From assembly GCA_903813345.2 (NCBI GenBank), contig CAIIXF020000004.1, positions 25,051,985-25,115,984 of the forward strand: a DNA stretch of 64,000 nucleotides. The letters are read 5' to 3'. Every line of letters starts with the position of its first letter. Position 1 is the first letter of the stretch. The notes under the pieces were generated by a model. It was not told the DNA's origin. It saw only the letters and a program-made list of their open reading frames with translations, and did no database searches. A program made the position numbers and the translations under genes. The DNA is from Owenia fusiformis. Lineage: Eukaryota; Annelida; Polychaeta; Sabellida; Oweniidae. This document shows positions 1 through 11,177 of the stretch, piece after piece.

Positions 1-3000
1 GGTGTTTTGGTTGTTAGTCCACAATAAAAACACATATGTGTTCAGGAGAACGCAGACGAAATGGCTTCTTTACTGCTCATGTGTTTTTTGGTTGTAAGTC
101 CACAATGAAAACACATACATGTTCATTAGAACGCAGTTATCATCTCTTTTCTTTATGCATAGTTTATAAAAGGACTCCAGTTCCGATATGAATTATGTAA
201 ACATGAAGAAATAAATACACCAGTAAATTTGTCTTTCGGGATTTGACATGTGTCGAGCATAGACTGTATGATCCTAAGATGAAGAAGATATTTCTTCATC
301 TTACAGTAGCGTGATCACGATGATGTTCAGATGAAGACACTTGGTTCACATACATTTAAATGTATTTAGAAAATAACATTGTATGTTGTAAAACCTGGTG
401 TAGTATGCATACATAGAACACGTATGCTGACCACAGTATAATTAGTTTATTTAGTCCATTTAGTTTTTATACTAGTTATGCGCAGCAGGATAAGTTTGTC
501 ACTTATGCATTTGGTACAGTTATTTCTGGACTGAGTTGTTTGTCTACTGTTCAGAAAAAGGATAGGCTAAAGATTAACAAAAGTAACTGTAAGGTTTACA
601 GTAGGCCTACTGTGAAGTCGTCATCTTCTTCACAGAAAAGACCAATATAGCTTTTTAGCCTACTCATCTTCCAAGTAGATCTTTTCGAATCAGAGACCTA
701 TAAGTTATTGTCTCTGATTGAGCGTTCCTGTTTTCCCCAAGTAATTGTAGATGTTGCTATTACTATATGCTGAAGAAAACGATTCATGGATGATCACAAT
801 CATCCTGTTATTGGTTGATTCCGTCTCTTCAACAGAGAAGTAGAAGGTGACTTAGATTGTTTTAGTTTTGAGTCACTAGACTATTCTTCTAGCTATATTA
901 GCCAACAACTGAACAACACAAGTAATTATTCATATAAGAAGTGTTGTATGCGTTGACAAATGACAATGTCATGAACTTGTCATTTCTGAGTTTCTGACTG
1001 AAATCTTTATATTCTCAAGAATCATTTCTGAATACTCCTATTTAGACTCTATTCCTGGAATATTAACGTTCAGAGTTGAGTTGGCGGAAGTATCTTTGAC
1101 ATAGGTTACTTTCGCCAGATGCTTCTCATAAAGCATTCAACACAGTGTTAATTGTTTGAGGAATTAAGATTACAGTCGAGGTTTTTTGAAAACTTAAACA
1201 TTTGGCGGCTTTCAGTTTGCCAGTTAAAGTAAGGTTATGTCTAAAACATCACCTCAGTAAAGGTTTTGTTTCCTTTATTTTTCTTAGCCTTGACAGCTTT
1301 TGAAGTCAAAAGTTGATTATTGAAGTCTAAGATGAATTTTCAGATCTCTTGGTAAGTCAGTTCAAGAGACTGTAAATCAAATTCTGTGTTTTTCACTACA
1401 ACCTTGGGTGTTATTCCAAAGGTTTTATTTTGTGACGAGGGGAAGTAGTTATACTTACTTATAACAAGTCCCTATATCTGTATATCCAGACCATTGGCCT
1501 GTTTGCTACCACATCACACACAGAATGAATATTTGTTTATTTTGACCTTGTTCAGGTTGCTCAGTTTTTAAACACGGTTTAAGTTTAATCACTGTTTTGA
1601 AGAGTGTTTTACTGAGCCAGCCTCAGTCATGACAGTATCATCTTCAACAGGTTCACAGTCGTGCCGTGCTTCTGTGTAAACATTTGTGTCTTAAATAGCC
1701 ACACATTTACTTTAAATCAGTGTATCATCAGTGTTCAGTTCAATCACTATTTGAGAGATCTTACATTTTGATTAGAGGTTTATGTTTTTTCACCATGGAA
1801 TCACTTGTTACCATGTTTCCTTGGTGGTAGAACCTCAATACATCATTTAGTGGTACTGAAGTACTATATACTCAAGAGCTAGTGTACTCTTTGTTATAGA
1901 CATGGTTTCGTTTGTCTTGACATGAGCTCTTCCAAACAAGAGATTCAGACTTACCTTTTTACGCATTGGTCAATTAATATTAACAGTGGCAATTTTCACA
2001 CATATGCCAAAAATTGTCGTGATCAAATTGTGACCAAGTTATTTTTGTAACAGTCTCATGATTTTAAGAATCACAGACATTTTCTGCTGACTGTTATACA
2101 TATGTTCTTTAACGGAAATCACAGTCGTTTCCGTGCGGTTTTGGAGATATTTCTATACGAATTATCTTCAACTCCATCTATACTTTATCAAATAGTTTCA
2201 TTTTTGAGACAGTATATTTTTTCAGATGTTGTTTTGAGTAGAACACTGAATTAAGGAATCGTCCTGTCCTGAGACTAGTAATGTCACTACCCCCTTAATA
2301 GGACAAATATACATCTAAGGTTTATGATGTCAAGATTCCAAGTAATTAACAAGGCATTTTGGTGCCCTGTCACAGGAATGTAAATTCTCAGGAACCACAT
2401 AGTCATCGGTTCGATTCCTATTAGCTACTGTAGTTTAGTGGTGTTTGCCTATTCTATTTGGCAATTGAATAAGGCTTTTAACGTTGCTTTATTTTCCTCT
2501 GTACCATTCATAATTGAGGCAGATGGTGGTCAACCTCTTGAGGTGTTTAACAGAGGATTTCAATGCGAGAATAATTCTCGTTTTATTTATACATGTTATA
2601 TGGGAACGGTTCTTGAACACTTACAAGGTAGATGAAAGTTGCCCAAGAACATTTTTGTGTTCAAAGATGCAAACCATAACGTAGTTGTTAATATCCACGT
2701 TGCTTGACAGCTAGACTATCCTTCAAAATCAGGGTTCATTTTCAACAAGAGAAAGTGAAACACCTGTTGATTTTAAGGATGAGAAGCGTGATGGGGTTTT
2801 TAACACCTATATGGCAAGAAAGCAATACTGTGACATCTGACACTACAGTTCAATTGATGTGTAACACTAGTTACTATTAGACATCAAGACGTCTCACTTG
2901 AATTGTTTGTTGTTCCAGATTCAAAGAATATTGATGTTTAGAACATCATAGTCTTATTAATGTGAGCTTGCATTTCCATTGCATTCTAATGAGTTTATTT

Positions 3001-4231
3001 ACTCATATTTTAGTCATAGTATACATGTTTGTGTATGACTAAACAGCAATATTAGAAGATACATGAAACGTATATCTTCCCTAGCAACTTTGTGGATAAA
3101 TACATTGCAGGTGTTTCTTATCTAGAGACGCAGAATTTTTTATCACACTATATATGCTATAAGACTAGAATGCCACTGAATTACATGGTAGTCGTCTTAT
3201 TTACCTGTAATTGTTGTAATTTGAACTCTCTAATGATATATTCTATCATGATATCGTACAATTTGTTCTAGTAAATTGTCAGCATATATCAGAGGAGGGT
3301 TTTCAGAACCAGTTCGTAAATGATCTTGTCCTGATAACTTCTTCTAGAGTCGAATGATTCTTTAAGGTTTTGAGTTAGTGTTGTGGTTCAGTTGAACTTA
3401 TTCACTCTTAACCATTATAATCTCTTTCTTGGGTCTGTACCAAGATCTAGGATTGTTTTCAGCAGGTATCATCTAGACATGTTTGGATACATGACTATCT
3501 TTAATTTACCGATTTTTTCAGAACGTGTTCGGTAATATGCACAGTTTTATTGTTGAATTGTAAACAACCAAGCATACTCGACTAATAAGGAGGGTGTACA
3601 TGGGTTCTTCAATGATTGAACATGTGATCCTAATGGCAATGAGTAAATGATGAATCTCTACGTAGTTTATCATTCAGACATAGCTTAGCCTTTAAGGGTT
3701 ACAATGCTTTGCAGAAGCACTCATACCAGATGTTTAATATTTAAAGATGTAATTGGGATTTCGGAGTTATCACAATCCCAAGAATATTTAAACAACTGGT
3801 GTTCATAGTTCGAAGATCATAAAGAGTCCAACATATGGTAACCGATGTAGTACTTCGTCTCACCTTTACTCAAAAGAGAGAACGAAAAGTTTGCATTGAT
3901 TTGAAGAACCAGATACATTTAAGGAACTTCAATATAATTCCTTTAGATCTTTTAATCAAGCAATTATTAGCTGTTATCTATATACGTACAAGGTATACAG
4001 AAGTATAGAAGGGTCGAAAAGTAAAGAAGGGTCGAAAACGTTATTTCAAGACCAGTAGCTACTTCTTCAATCTTTGTTTCTAGAAGTCGAGTGGAAGATA
4101 TGTTTAAAGCAGGCACAATGGGCAGCTTAAATTACTTCCAAGTCATGTATGTAAGTCTAAGACATGTAAGACTATGCTAGAAAATATTCTGACATTTTTC
4201 TTAACTTTATGGCCAATCAGAATGTCAGAAT
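1..4231. repeat. Dense array of short imperfect hairpins, non-coding
   Basis: No open reading frame longer than 65 codons is present, yet nearly every 40-80 bases there is an inverted repeat with 6-16 bp arms and a loop of 0-30 bases. Examples are arms at 276-286/292-302, the 16-bp palindromes 350-365 and 598-613, arms 610-617/628-635, 688-697/710-719, 913-919/941-947, 3008-3044, 4186-4196/4221-4231, and longer bulged stems spanning 2718-2780 (63 nt) and 3732-3793 (62 nt). The stems mostly do not share sequence with each other; only the first two (2-33 and 80-115) are related as an 81-bp direct duplication. The pattern stops near 4231. I do not recognise the element. It could be a transcribed hairpin cluster, a decayed foldback array, or DNA shaped by template switching. 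Confidence 0.7.
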
Positions 4232-4627
4232 TTGTACTGTGGTATAAGTTCGTTGTTGACCTTTGGTGGTTGAATTACCCCGCCATAGATAGACGTCCGT
4301 TTTTTATTTATCATAGTGGCCATTTGAGTCATATATGAAATAATACTCAGTAGTTTTTTAGCATAGTGAATCTGAATTATTAGTTTTGTTAAGTGTTTAA
4401 CACAGTTTAAACATTTCACCCCAGAACTTGTACTAGGTTATTAAGTTCCTTAGTCCCGAAGGCTTTAGGATGTAAAGTTGGGTTACCTAAAGTTGTAGGG
4501 TTGATCAATTTGTAGTTTGTTGCAAATTTATTCTATTCCCGTGGTCTTTCTGCTGTTTAACCCACCGCCTACTTGGCTGGGATTCAGCACATAGTGGCAA
4601 TATTAGTGTAAGTAGTAAAGGTTTGCG

Positions 4628-4936
4628 TAGTAAAATCTTAAAATTTAAAGTAATTTTAGTTTTTATTAGTAAACCATACTTACCTAATATTGCCACTACA
4701 AATATGTCCCTCCCTCCTACTCCGCTTACAGCAGACTTTTCATAAATGTTATAGCGGAATAATTGAGGAATATCCGGGCATGTGTGCGGGGGTGCACAGT
4801 GTAATATGCTCAAGAAATTCCCGGGAAGTTGGCCATAGATAGATTCAATGGTGGATGTTAGCACATAGTGGCAATATTAGGTAAGTATGGTTTACTAATA
4901 AAAACTAAAATTACTTTAAATTTTAAGACTTTATAG
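4628..4936. repeat. 71-bp-arm inverted repeat containing splice donors on both strands
   Basis: Arms 4628-4698 and 4866-4936 are inverted copies, identical over about 62 bp, with a 167-bp spacer. A third, direct copy of the outer 20 bp (cacatagtggcaatatta) lies near 4590-4608. Each arm contains the same strong 5' splice-site sequence (ATTAG/GTAAGTATGG), so one donor faces right on the plus strand at 4881 and one faces left on the minus strand. The right arm forms the start of the leader intron of zinc-finger copy 1. The adjacent stretch 4232-4627 shows no gene that I can support. Confidence 0.75.
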
Positions 4937-4974
4937 TAATAATTCAAGCTAAAATAAGGTTTGTCTAATTCCAG
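4881..4974 (+). other. Leader intron of zinc-finger copy 1
   Basis: A strong donor (gtaagt at 4881) and an acceptor (attccag ending at 4974) bound a 94-bp intron that ends five bases before the ATG at 4980. This implies a non-coding leader exon ending at 4880. The acceptor half is conserved before all five gene copies, but the donor half is found only here; homology of the other copies begins inside this intron near 4928. Confidence 0.65.
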
Positions 4975-4979
4975 AAGAG

Positions 4980-7265
4980 ATGGGTTCTAAAGCAGAACAT
5001 GAGCGTATTAACATCAAACAGGAGAATTTAAATACTGCAAATTATCAAGAATATTCAAATAATGATTTCACAATTATTCAAGAAAGCATTTATGTAGAAA
5101 GCACAGAAATCAAACAAGAACATCTCTTTGGTTGTACAACTAAAAATGAAATATTGGAACCAAAGGATGAAGTCAACGAGGATTATCTTAGCAAAGAGGA
5201 TTACTGCAATGAGGATTATGTTAGCAATGTGGATGACGTTGCCGTTGAACTTGATATTAAGAAAGAACCTTTAGACATTGTAAGCAAAGCAAACACTAAT
5301 CTTGCTTTAGAGGAAATTAGGGGATGTGAAGTTGAGCCGAATGTAATATTGAACTCTGATGAACATATTAAAAGAGATGCAATTATTCTTGATGATTTAT
5401 CTAATAGTGAATATAATATAAATGACAGAAGAGATCATACACTTGAAATAAGTTCAGAAACTCTAAATAAATCAATTGAATCATTTAGATGTGAGATTTG
5501 TGGGAAGTGTTACACTATCAAAAATGATCTTGAAAAACATGCTTTGATTCATACCAGAGAGAGACCATTCCATTGTAAAGTTTGCGAAAAAAGGTTTACC
5601 TTAGCACGTTTCTTAAAACAGCACATGTTGGTTATGCATAATGACAAAAAGCCATTCAAATGTAACACCTGTTCAAAAAGCTTTCAATGGCCTTCCACTT
5701 TGAAAGTTCATGAACGAATACATACTGGGGAACGACCATTACAGTGTAAAGTTTGCGAAAAAAGGTTTACCTTAGCACGTTTGTTAAAACAGCACATGTT
5801 GGTTGTGCATAATGACAAAAAGCCATTCAAATGTAACACCTGTTCAAAAAGCTTTCTGTGGCCCTCCGCTTTGAAAGTTCATGAACGAATACATACTGGG
5901 GAACGACCATTACAGTGTAAAGTTTGTGGTAAATGCTTTAATAATTTAGGTTCTTTTGGCATTCACAAGTTGACTCATTCTGGAAAAAAAAACTATAAAT
6001 GTAAAAACTGTTTCAAATGCTTTTTAAGATATGATGATTTAAGAAAGCATGAAACGATCCATACAGACCTACGACCATATGAGTGCAAATTCTGTATGAA
6101 ACGATTTAGATTGTATTGTACTTACACACAACACAAAAGAATACATGGTTTAGATAATAAATTTAAGTGTAAGTTTTGTGGGAAATATTCACAAACATTG
6201 CAAGATTTGAGAAACCATGAAATGATCCATACTGGTGAGAAGCCATTTAAATGCAAAATTTGTTTAAAAAAATTTAGAGTAGCTGGAACTTTGAAATGCC
6301 ATATGCTTTTACATACTGGAAAACCCTTTAAATGTAAAGTTTGTGGTAAAGGCTTTCAAACGGCTCATGCTTTGAAGGCACATGAAGCTGCTAAACATAC
6401 TGGAAGTAAGCCTTTTGAATGTGATGTTTGTGGAAAATGCTATGTTGATCGTTACAGCTTGAAACATCATAAAGTTACACATACTGAAGACAAGCCATTT
6501 AAATGTAAAGAGTGTGAAAAATGCTTCTTTTTCTCAAGAGCTTTGAAGGAGCATTCAAAAGTACACAGCTTGGAGAAGCCTTTCAAATGTGCGGTTTGTC
6601 AAAGGGGTTTCACACGACAACACTCTTTAGAAATTCATAAAAGTGCTCACCATGAGGGCAAACGTTTTAATTGCAAGCTGTGTAAGAGTTCTTTCCTTTA
6701 CTCAAAGTCTTTAAAAATACATGAAATAACATGTGAAAGGAAAACAAGAGGCTTTAAGTGTCACATTTGTGATCAATCATTTGGGAAATTTAGTGCCTTA
6801 AAATCACACAGACTATCGCATAATGAAAATGTGTACAATTGTAAAATATGTGATAAGGTGTGTGAAACCCCTGGTGATTATGAAAGTCATCAATCTTTTC
6901 ATGTAAAAGAGAACAAATTTAGATGCAAATTTTGTATGAGGTATTTCAATGACTGTGATGCATTAAAAATGCATGAAATGTTCCATACTGGAGCAACACC
7001 ATTCATATGTAAACAATGTCAAATGGGTTTTGAAACTAGAATTCAATTGAGAAAACATGAGATACTTCACTCTGCCAAACTGGAACAAACTAAACTTGAT
7101 AAGGAATTCAAATGCAAAGTTTGTTCAATGACATTTATGCAGGCTTCTACATTAAAAATCCACGAAATGACACATTCTGAAGAAAAAACAATCAAATGCT
7201 CAATATGTGATAAGAAATTCTCCAGACCATTTGACTTAAAGATTCATGAAAGGGTCCATAAGTAA
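4980..7265 (+). CDS. C2H2 zinc-finger protein, copy 1 (21 fingers)
   Basis: 761 residues in one coding exon. Residues 1-160 are acidic and finger-free, with three sumoylation-type motifs (IKQE at about 12, IKQE at about 44, IKKEP near 93). From about residue 168 to the end there are 21 consecutive C2H2 fingers joined mostly by TGEKPF-type or related linkers; finger 15 ends in Cys instead of the last His (C2HC). Fingers 2-3 and 4-5 are nearly identical, an internal duplication of a two-finger module. Polyfinger proteins of this kind usually bind DNA in the nucleus as transcription regulators; the target here is unknown and no KRAB, BTB, ZAD or SCAN domain is visible. The start is chosen because the acceptor lies just upstream and the N-terminus is conserved in all copies. 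AATAAA-type signals follow the stop (about 7349). Confidence 0.93.
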   Translation: MGSKAEHERINIKQENLNTANYQEYSNNDFTIIQESIYVESTEIKQEHLFGCTTKNEILEPKDEVNEDYLSKEDYCNEDYVSNVDDVAVELDIKKEPLDIVSKANTNLALEEIRGCEVEPNVILNSDEHIKRDAIILDDLSNSEYNINDRRDHTLEISSETLNKSIESFRCEICGKCYTIKNDLEKHALIHTRERPFHCKVCEKRFTLARFLKQHMLVMHNDKKPFKCNTCSKSFQWPSTLKVHERIHTGERPLQCKVCEKRFTLARLLKQHMLVVHNDKKPFKCNTCSKSFLWPSALKVHERIHTGERPLQCKVCGKCFNNLGSFGIHKLTHSGKKNYKCKNCFKCFLRYDDLRKHETIHTDLRPYECKFCMKRFRLYCTYTQHKRIHGLDNKFKCKFCGKYSQTLQDLRNHEMIHTGEKPFKCKICLKKFRVAGTLKCHMLLHTGKPFKCKVCGKGFQTAHALKAHEAAKHTGSKPFECDVCGKCYVDRYSLKHHKVTHTEDKPFKCKECEKCFFFSRALKEHSKVHSLEKPFKCAVCQRGFTRQHSLEIHKSAHHEGKRFNCKLCKSSFLYSKSLKIHEITCERKTRGFKCHICDQSFGKFSALKSHRLSHNENVYNCKICDKVCETPGDYESHQSFHVKENKFRCKFCMRYFNDCDALKMHEMFHTGATPFICKQCQMGFETRIQLRKHEILHSAKLEQTKLDKEFKCKVCSMTFMQASTLKIHEMTHSEEKTIKCSICDKKFSRPFDLKIHERVHK

Positions 7266-8357
7266 CTGAGATCATTTGTGTTTATCATTATGTTATCAAT
7301 ATGCTTGAATGTATTAAAAACTGTATGTACCGGTATATCACTTGTAAAAAATAAAAACCAGAATACAAATAGTGACAATTTTTGTGCATTCATATACTAG
7401 ATAGTACTAGTACGCAATACAATTTAAAAATTAATTGAAATAATAAATCATGTTGCTTTGTGATTGTAACTCAAAAGTAAATTCATTTGGAGTAGTATAC
7501 AGTATGTTCAATAAAGAATTTAAGCCATGGACTCTATGCATTGTTGACTGAATCACAAATATAATAGAAGATTAAAGTGAAAGTTAACAGCATACTGAGT
7601 ATACCACATATAGTATCCTGATTTCTTGCCAGTTTGTAATTTCATTAAAGGCAGAATCAGATCTTTGGGGGTGACAAAATTACAAGCAACATGTTTAATT
7701 GACCTACCAATCTGTTCCTTACAATCTCAAATACAATATCTCCCAAAAGATCTTTGAAATATAATAAATTGGTGCAGTTATAATGGATTCAAGTTGAAAA
7801 AATGGGTGAAAGATGTTTACATTCACCAAAATAATAAGAATGGTAACCATCCTTATAGAAAAATAACACATTATTGTAAAAATCTTTAGTTTTCCTAAAA
7901 TAAAGTGGTCACTTTGGTGATCTTTAGAAAATAGACATGAAAAGGAATGACATAAGCCAGAAATATTTTTAAATTGAAACAATTTTTTTTAAGGCTACTT
8001 GCTATCTCTGATTCTCTCTTTAAAATACATAAAAGTATAACACTCCTGGTCCTTTGGTATTGCATTGGATCTGATGTTTATAAGATATTAGACCTTTGTG
8101 AAATTGTGAATGTTATATTTATTACAAATGATGAAGATTCATTTATTTTCTTTTTCATTTTATATTACTTTTCCTCGAGAATTGATAAGGACAAACATAC
8201 TGAGTTTTCAAATGTTTCAATTCAATCGTATTTACCTCGATAATATCACTTGCTATTTTCATACAAATGTACCAAATTTATGTCATTTATTCACAATAAT
8301 ACTGACTTTATAGTATATTTCTTCTAAAATAAGGTTTGTCTTCTAATTCCAGAAGAG
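7266..8357 (+). other. Spacer between zinc-finger copies 1 and 2 (long type)
   Basis: This 1.09-kb spacer holds the 3' UTR with a poly(A) signal, then a block (about 7650-8000) that is also present after copy 3 but absent after copies 2 and 4, then about 350 bp shared before every copy that ends in the conserved polypyrimidine-CAG acceptor. No gene or clear promoter is seen. Confidence 0.7.
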
Positions 8358-10481
8358 ATGGATTCTAAAGCAGAACATGAGCGTATTAACATCAAACAGG
8401 AGAATTTAAATACTGCAAATTATCAAGAATATTCAAATAATGATTTAACAATTATTCAAGAAAACATTTATGTAGAAAGCACAGAAATCAAACAAGAACA
8501 TCTCTTTGGTTGTACAACTAAAAATGAAATATTGGAACCAAAGGATGAAGTCAACGAGGATTATCTTAGCAAAGAGGATTACAGCAATGAGGATTATGTT
8601 AGCAATGTGGATGACGTTGCCGTTGAACTTGATATTAAGAAAGAACCTTTAGACATTGTAAGCGAAGCAAACACTAATCTTACTTTAGAGGAAATTAGGG
8701 GATGTGAAGTTGAGCAGAATGAAATATTGAACTCTGATGAACATATTGAAAGAAGTGCAGTTATTCTTGATGATTTATCTAATAGTGAACATGATATGAC
8801 TGACAAAAGAGATCAACCACTTAAAACAAGTTCAGAAACTATATGCAAATCAGATGAATCATTCAGATGTGAGATTTGTGGGAAGTGTTACTCAATCAAA
8901 AATGATCTTGACAAACATGCTTTGAAACACACCAGAGAGAGACCATTTCATTGTCACGTTTGTGAAAAAAGCTTTACGTCCTCACTTTTGTTAAAACGTC
9001 ACATCTTGAATTTGCATTCGGATTCAGGTGAAAAGCCTTTCAAGTGTAAAAACTGTTCAAAAAGCTTTCTGTGGTCTTCCAAATTAAAAGTTCATGAACG
9101 AATACATACTGGGGAACGACCATTACAGTGTAAAGTTTGTGGTAAATGCTTTAATAATTTAGGTTCTTTTGGCATTCACCAGTTGACTCATTCTGGAAAA
9201 AAAACCTATAAATGTAGAAACTGTTTTAAATGCTTTTTAAGATCTGATGATTTAAGAAAGCATGAAACGATCCATACAGACCTACGACCATATGAGTGCA
9301 AATTTTGTATGAAAAGTTTTAGATTGTATTGTACTTACACACAACACAAAAGAATACATGGTATAGATAATAAATTTAAGTGTAAGTTTTGTGGGAAATA
9401 TTCACAAACATTGCAAGATTTGAGAAACCATGAAATGATCCATACTGGTGAGAAGCCATTTAAATGCAAAATTTGTTTAAAAAAATTTAGAGTATCTGGA
9501 ACTTTGAAATGCCATATGCTTTTACATACTGGAAAACCCTTTAAATGTAAAGTTTGTGGTAAAGGCTTTCAAACGGCTCATGCTTTAAAGGCACATGAAG
9601 CTGCTAAACATACTGGAAGTAAGCCTTTTGAATGTGATGTTTGTGGAAAATGCTATGTTGATCGTTACAGCTTGAAACATCATAAAGTTACACATACTGA
9701 AGACAAGCCATTTAAATGTAAAGAGTGTGAAAAATGCTTCTTTTTCTCAAGAGCTTTGAAGGAGCATTCAAAAGTACACAGCTTGGAGAAGCCTTTCAAA
9801 TGTGCGGTTTGTCAAAGGGGTTTCATACGACAACACTCTTTAGAAATTCATAAAAGTACTCACCATGAGGGCAAACGTTTTAATTGCAAGCTGTGTAAGA
9901 GTTCTTTCCTTTACTCAAAGTCTTTAAAAATGCATGAAATAACATGTGAAAGGAAAACAAGAGGCTTTAAGTGTCACATTTGTGATCAATCATTTCGGAA
10001 ATTTAGTGCCTTAAAATCACACAGACTATCGCATAGTAATGAAAATGTGTACAATTGTAAAATATGTGATAAGGTGTGTGAAACCCCTGGTGATTATGAA
10101 ACCCATCAATCTTTTCATTTAAAAGAGAACAAATTTAGATGCAAATTCTGCATGAGGTATTTCAATGACTGTGATGCATTAAGATTGCATGAAATGTTCC
10201 ATACTGGAGCAACACCATTCATATGTAAACAATGTCAAATGGGTTTTGAAACTAGAATTGAATTGAGGAAACATGAGATACTTCACTCTGCCAAACAGGA
10301 ACTGACTAAACTTGATAAGGAATTCAAATGCAAAGTTTGTTCATTGACTTTTATGCAGGCTTCTACATTAAGAATCCACGAAATGACACATTCTGAAGAA
10401 AAAACAATCAAATGCTCAATATGTGATAAGAAATTCTCCAGACCATTTGACTTAAAGATTCATGAAAGGGTCCATAAGTAA
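8358..10481 (+). CDS. C2H2 zinc-finger protein, copy 2 (19 fingers)
   Basis: 707 residues in one exon preceded by the conserved acceptor (tctaattccag, then aagag-ATG). The same acidic N-terminus as copy 1 carries IKQE/IKKEP motifs, followed by 19 C2H2 fingers from about residue 168. Relative to copy 1 it has a single two-finger module (fingers 2-3, with a different finger 2 whose helix region reads SSLLLKRH and a DSGEKPF linker) in place of the duplicated pair. The rest is nearly identical to the other copies, with scattered changes inside fingers. A nuclear DNA-binding regulator is inferred from the fold only. Confidence 0.92.
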   Translation: MDSKAEHERINIKQENLNTANYQEYSNNDLTIIQENIYVESTEIKQEHLFGCTTKNEILEPKDEVNEDYLSKEDYSNEDYVSNVDDVAVELDIKKEPLDIVSEANTNLTLEEIRGCEVEQNEILNSDEHIERSAVILDDLSNSEHDMTDKRDQPLKTSSETICKSDESFRCEICGKCYSIKNDLDKHALKHTRERPFHCHVCEKSFTSSLLLKRHILNLHSDSGEKPFKCKNCSKSFLWSSKLKVHERIHTGERPLQCKVCGKCFNNLGSFGIHQLTHSGKKTYKCRNCFKCFLRSDDLRKHETIHTDLRPYECKFCMKSFRLYCTYTQHKRIHGIDNKFKCKFCGKYSQTLQDLRNHEMIHTGEKPFKCKICLKKFRVSGTLKCHMLLHTGKPFKCKVCGKGFQTAHALKAHEAAKHTGSKPFECDVCGKCYVDRYSLKHHKVTHTEDKPFKCKECEKCFFFSRALKEHSKVHSLEKPFKCAVCQRGFIRQHSLEIHKSTHHEGKRFNCKLCKSSFLYSKSLKMHEITCERKTRGFKCHICDQSFRKFSALKSHRLSHSNENVYNCKICDKVCETPGDYETHQSFHLKENKFRCKFCMRYFNDCDALRLHEMFHTGATPFICKQCQMGFETRIELRKHEILHSAKQELTKLDKEFKCKVCSLTFMQASTLRIHEMTHSEEKTIKCSICDKKFSRPFDLKIHERVHK

Positions 10482-11177
10482 CTGAGATCATTGTGTTTAT
10501 CATTATGTTATCAATATGCTTGAATGTATTAAAAAACTGTATGTATAAAAAATAAAAACCAGAATACAAATAGTGACAATTTTTGTGCATTCATATACTA
10601 GTACGCAATACATTTTAAAAATTAACTGAAATAATAAATCATGTTGCTTTATGATTGTAACTCAAAAATAAATTCATTTGGAGAAGTATACAGTATGTTC
10701 AATACAGAATTTAAGCCATGGACTCTATGCATTGTTGACTGAATCACAAATATAATAGAAGATTAAAGTGAAAGTTAACAGCATACTGAGTATACCACAT
10801 ATAGTATCCTGATTTATTGCCAGTTTGTAATTTCATTAAAATGCATAAAATTTGTATAACACTCCTGGTCCTTTGGTATTGCATTGGATCTAATGTTTAT
10901 AAGATATTAGACCTTTGTGAAATTGTGAATGTTATATTTATTACAATTGATGAAGATTCATTTATTTTATTTTTCATTTTATATTACTTTTCCTCGAGAA
11001 TTGATAAGGACAAACATACTGAGTTTTAAATGTTTCGATTCAATCTTATTTACCTCGATAATATCACTTGCTATTTTCATACAAATGTACCAAATTTATG
11101 TCATTTATTCACAATAATACTGACTTTATAGTAATAATTCAAGTTAAAATAAGGTTTGTCTTCTAATTCCAGAAGAG
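10482..11177 (+). other. Spacer between zinc-finger copies 2 and 3 (short type)
   Basis: Short-type spacer: 3' UTR with AATAAA, then directly the shared pre-gene block and acceptor before 11178. It lacks the ~350-bp block present in the long spacers. No gene is seen. Confidence 0.7.

Noticed and set aside
2438-2635. 65-codon open frame in the hairpin stretch
   Set aside because: Single short frame in AT-rich DNA, overlapping several hairpins; no family resemblance or splice context.
1-4231. The hairpin stretch as a tandem satellite or single transposon
   Set aside because: Apart from the 81-bp duplication at the start, the hairpins do not share sequence, and I saw no terminal repeats enclosing the region.
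4505-4864. 119-codon minus-strand frame beside the zinc-finger leader
   Set aside because: It crosses the inverted repeat and a minus-strand donor; no recognisable domain. A spliced minus transcript is possible but not supported.
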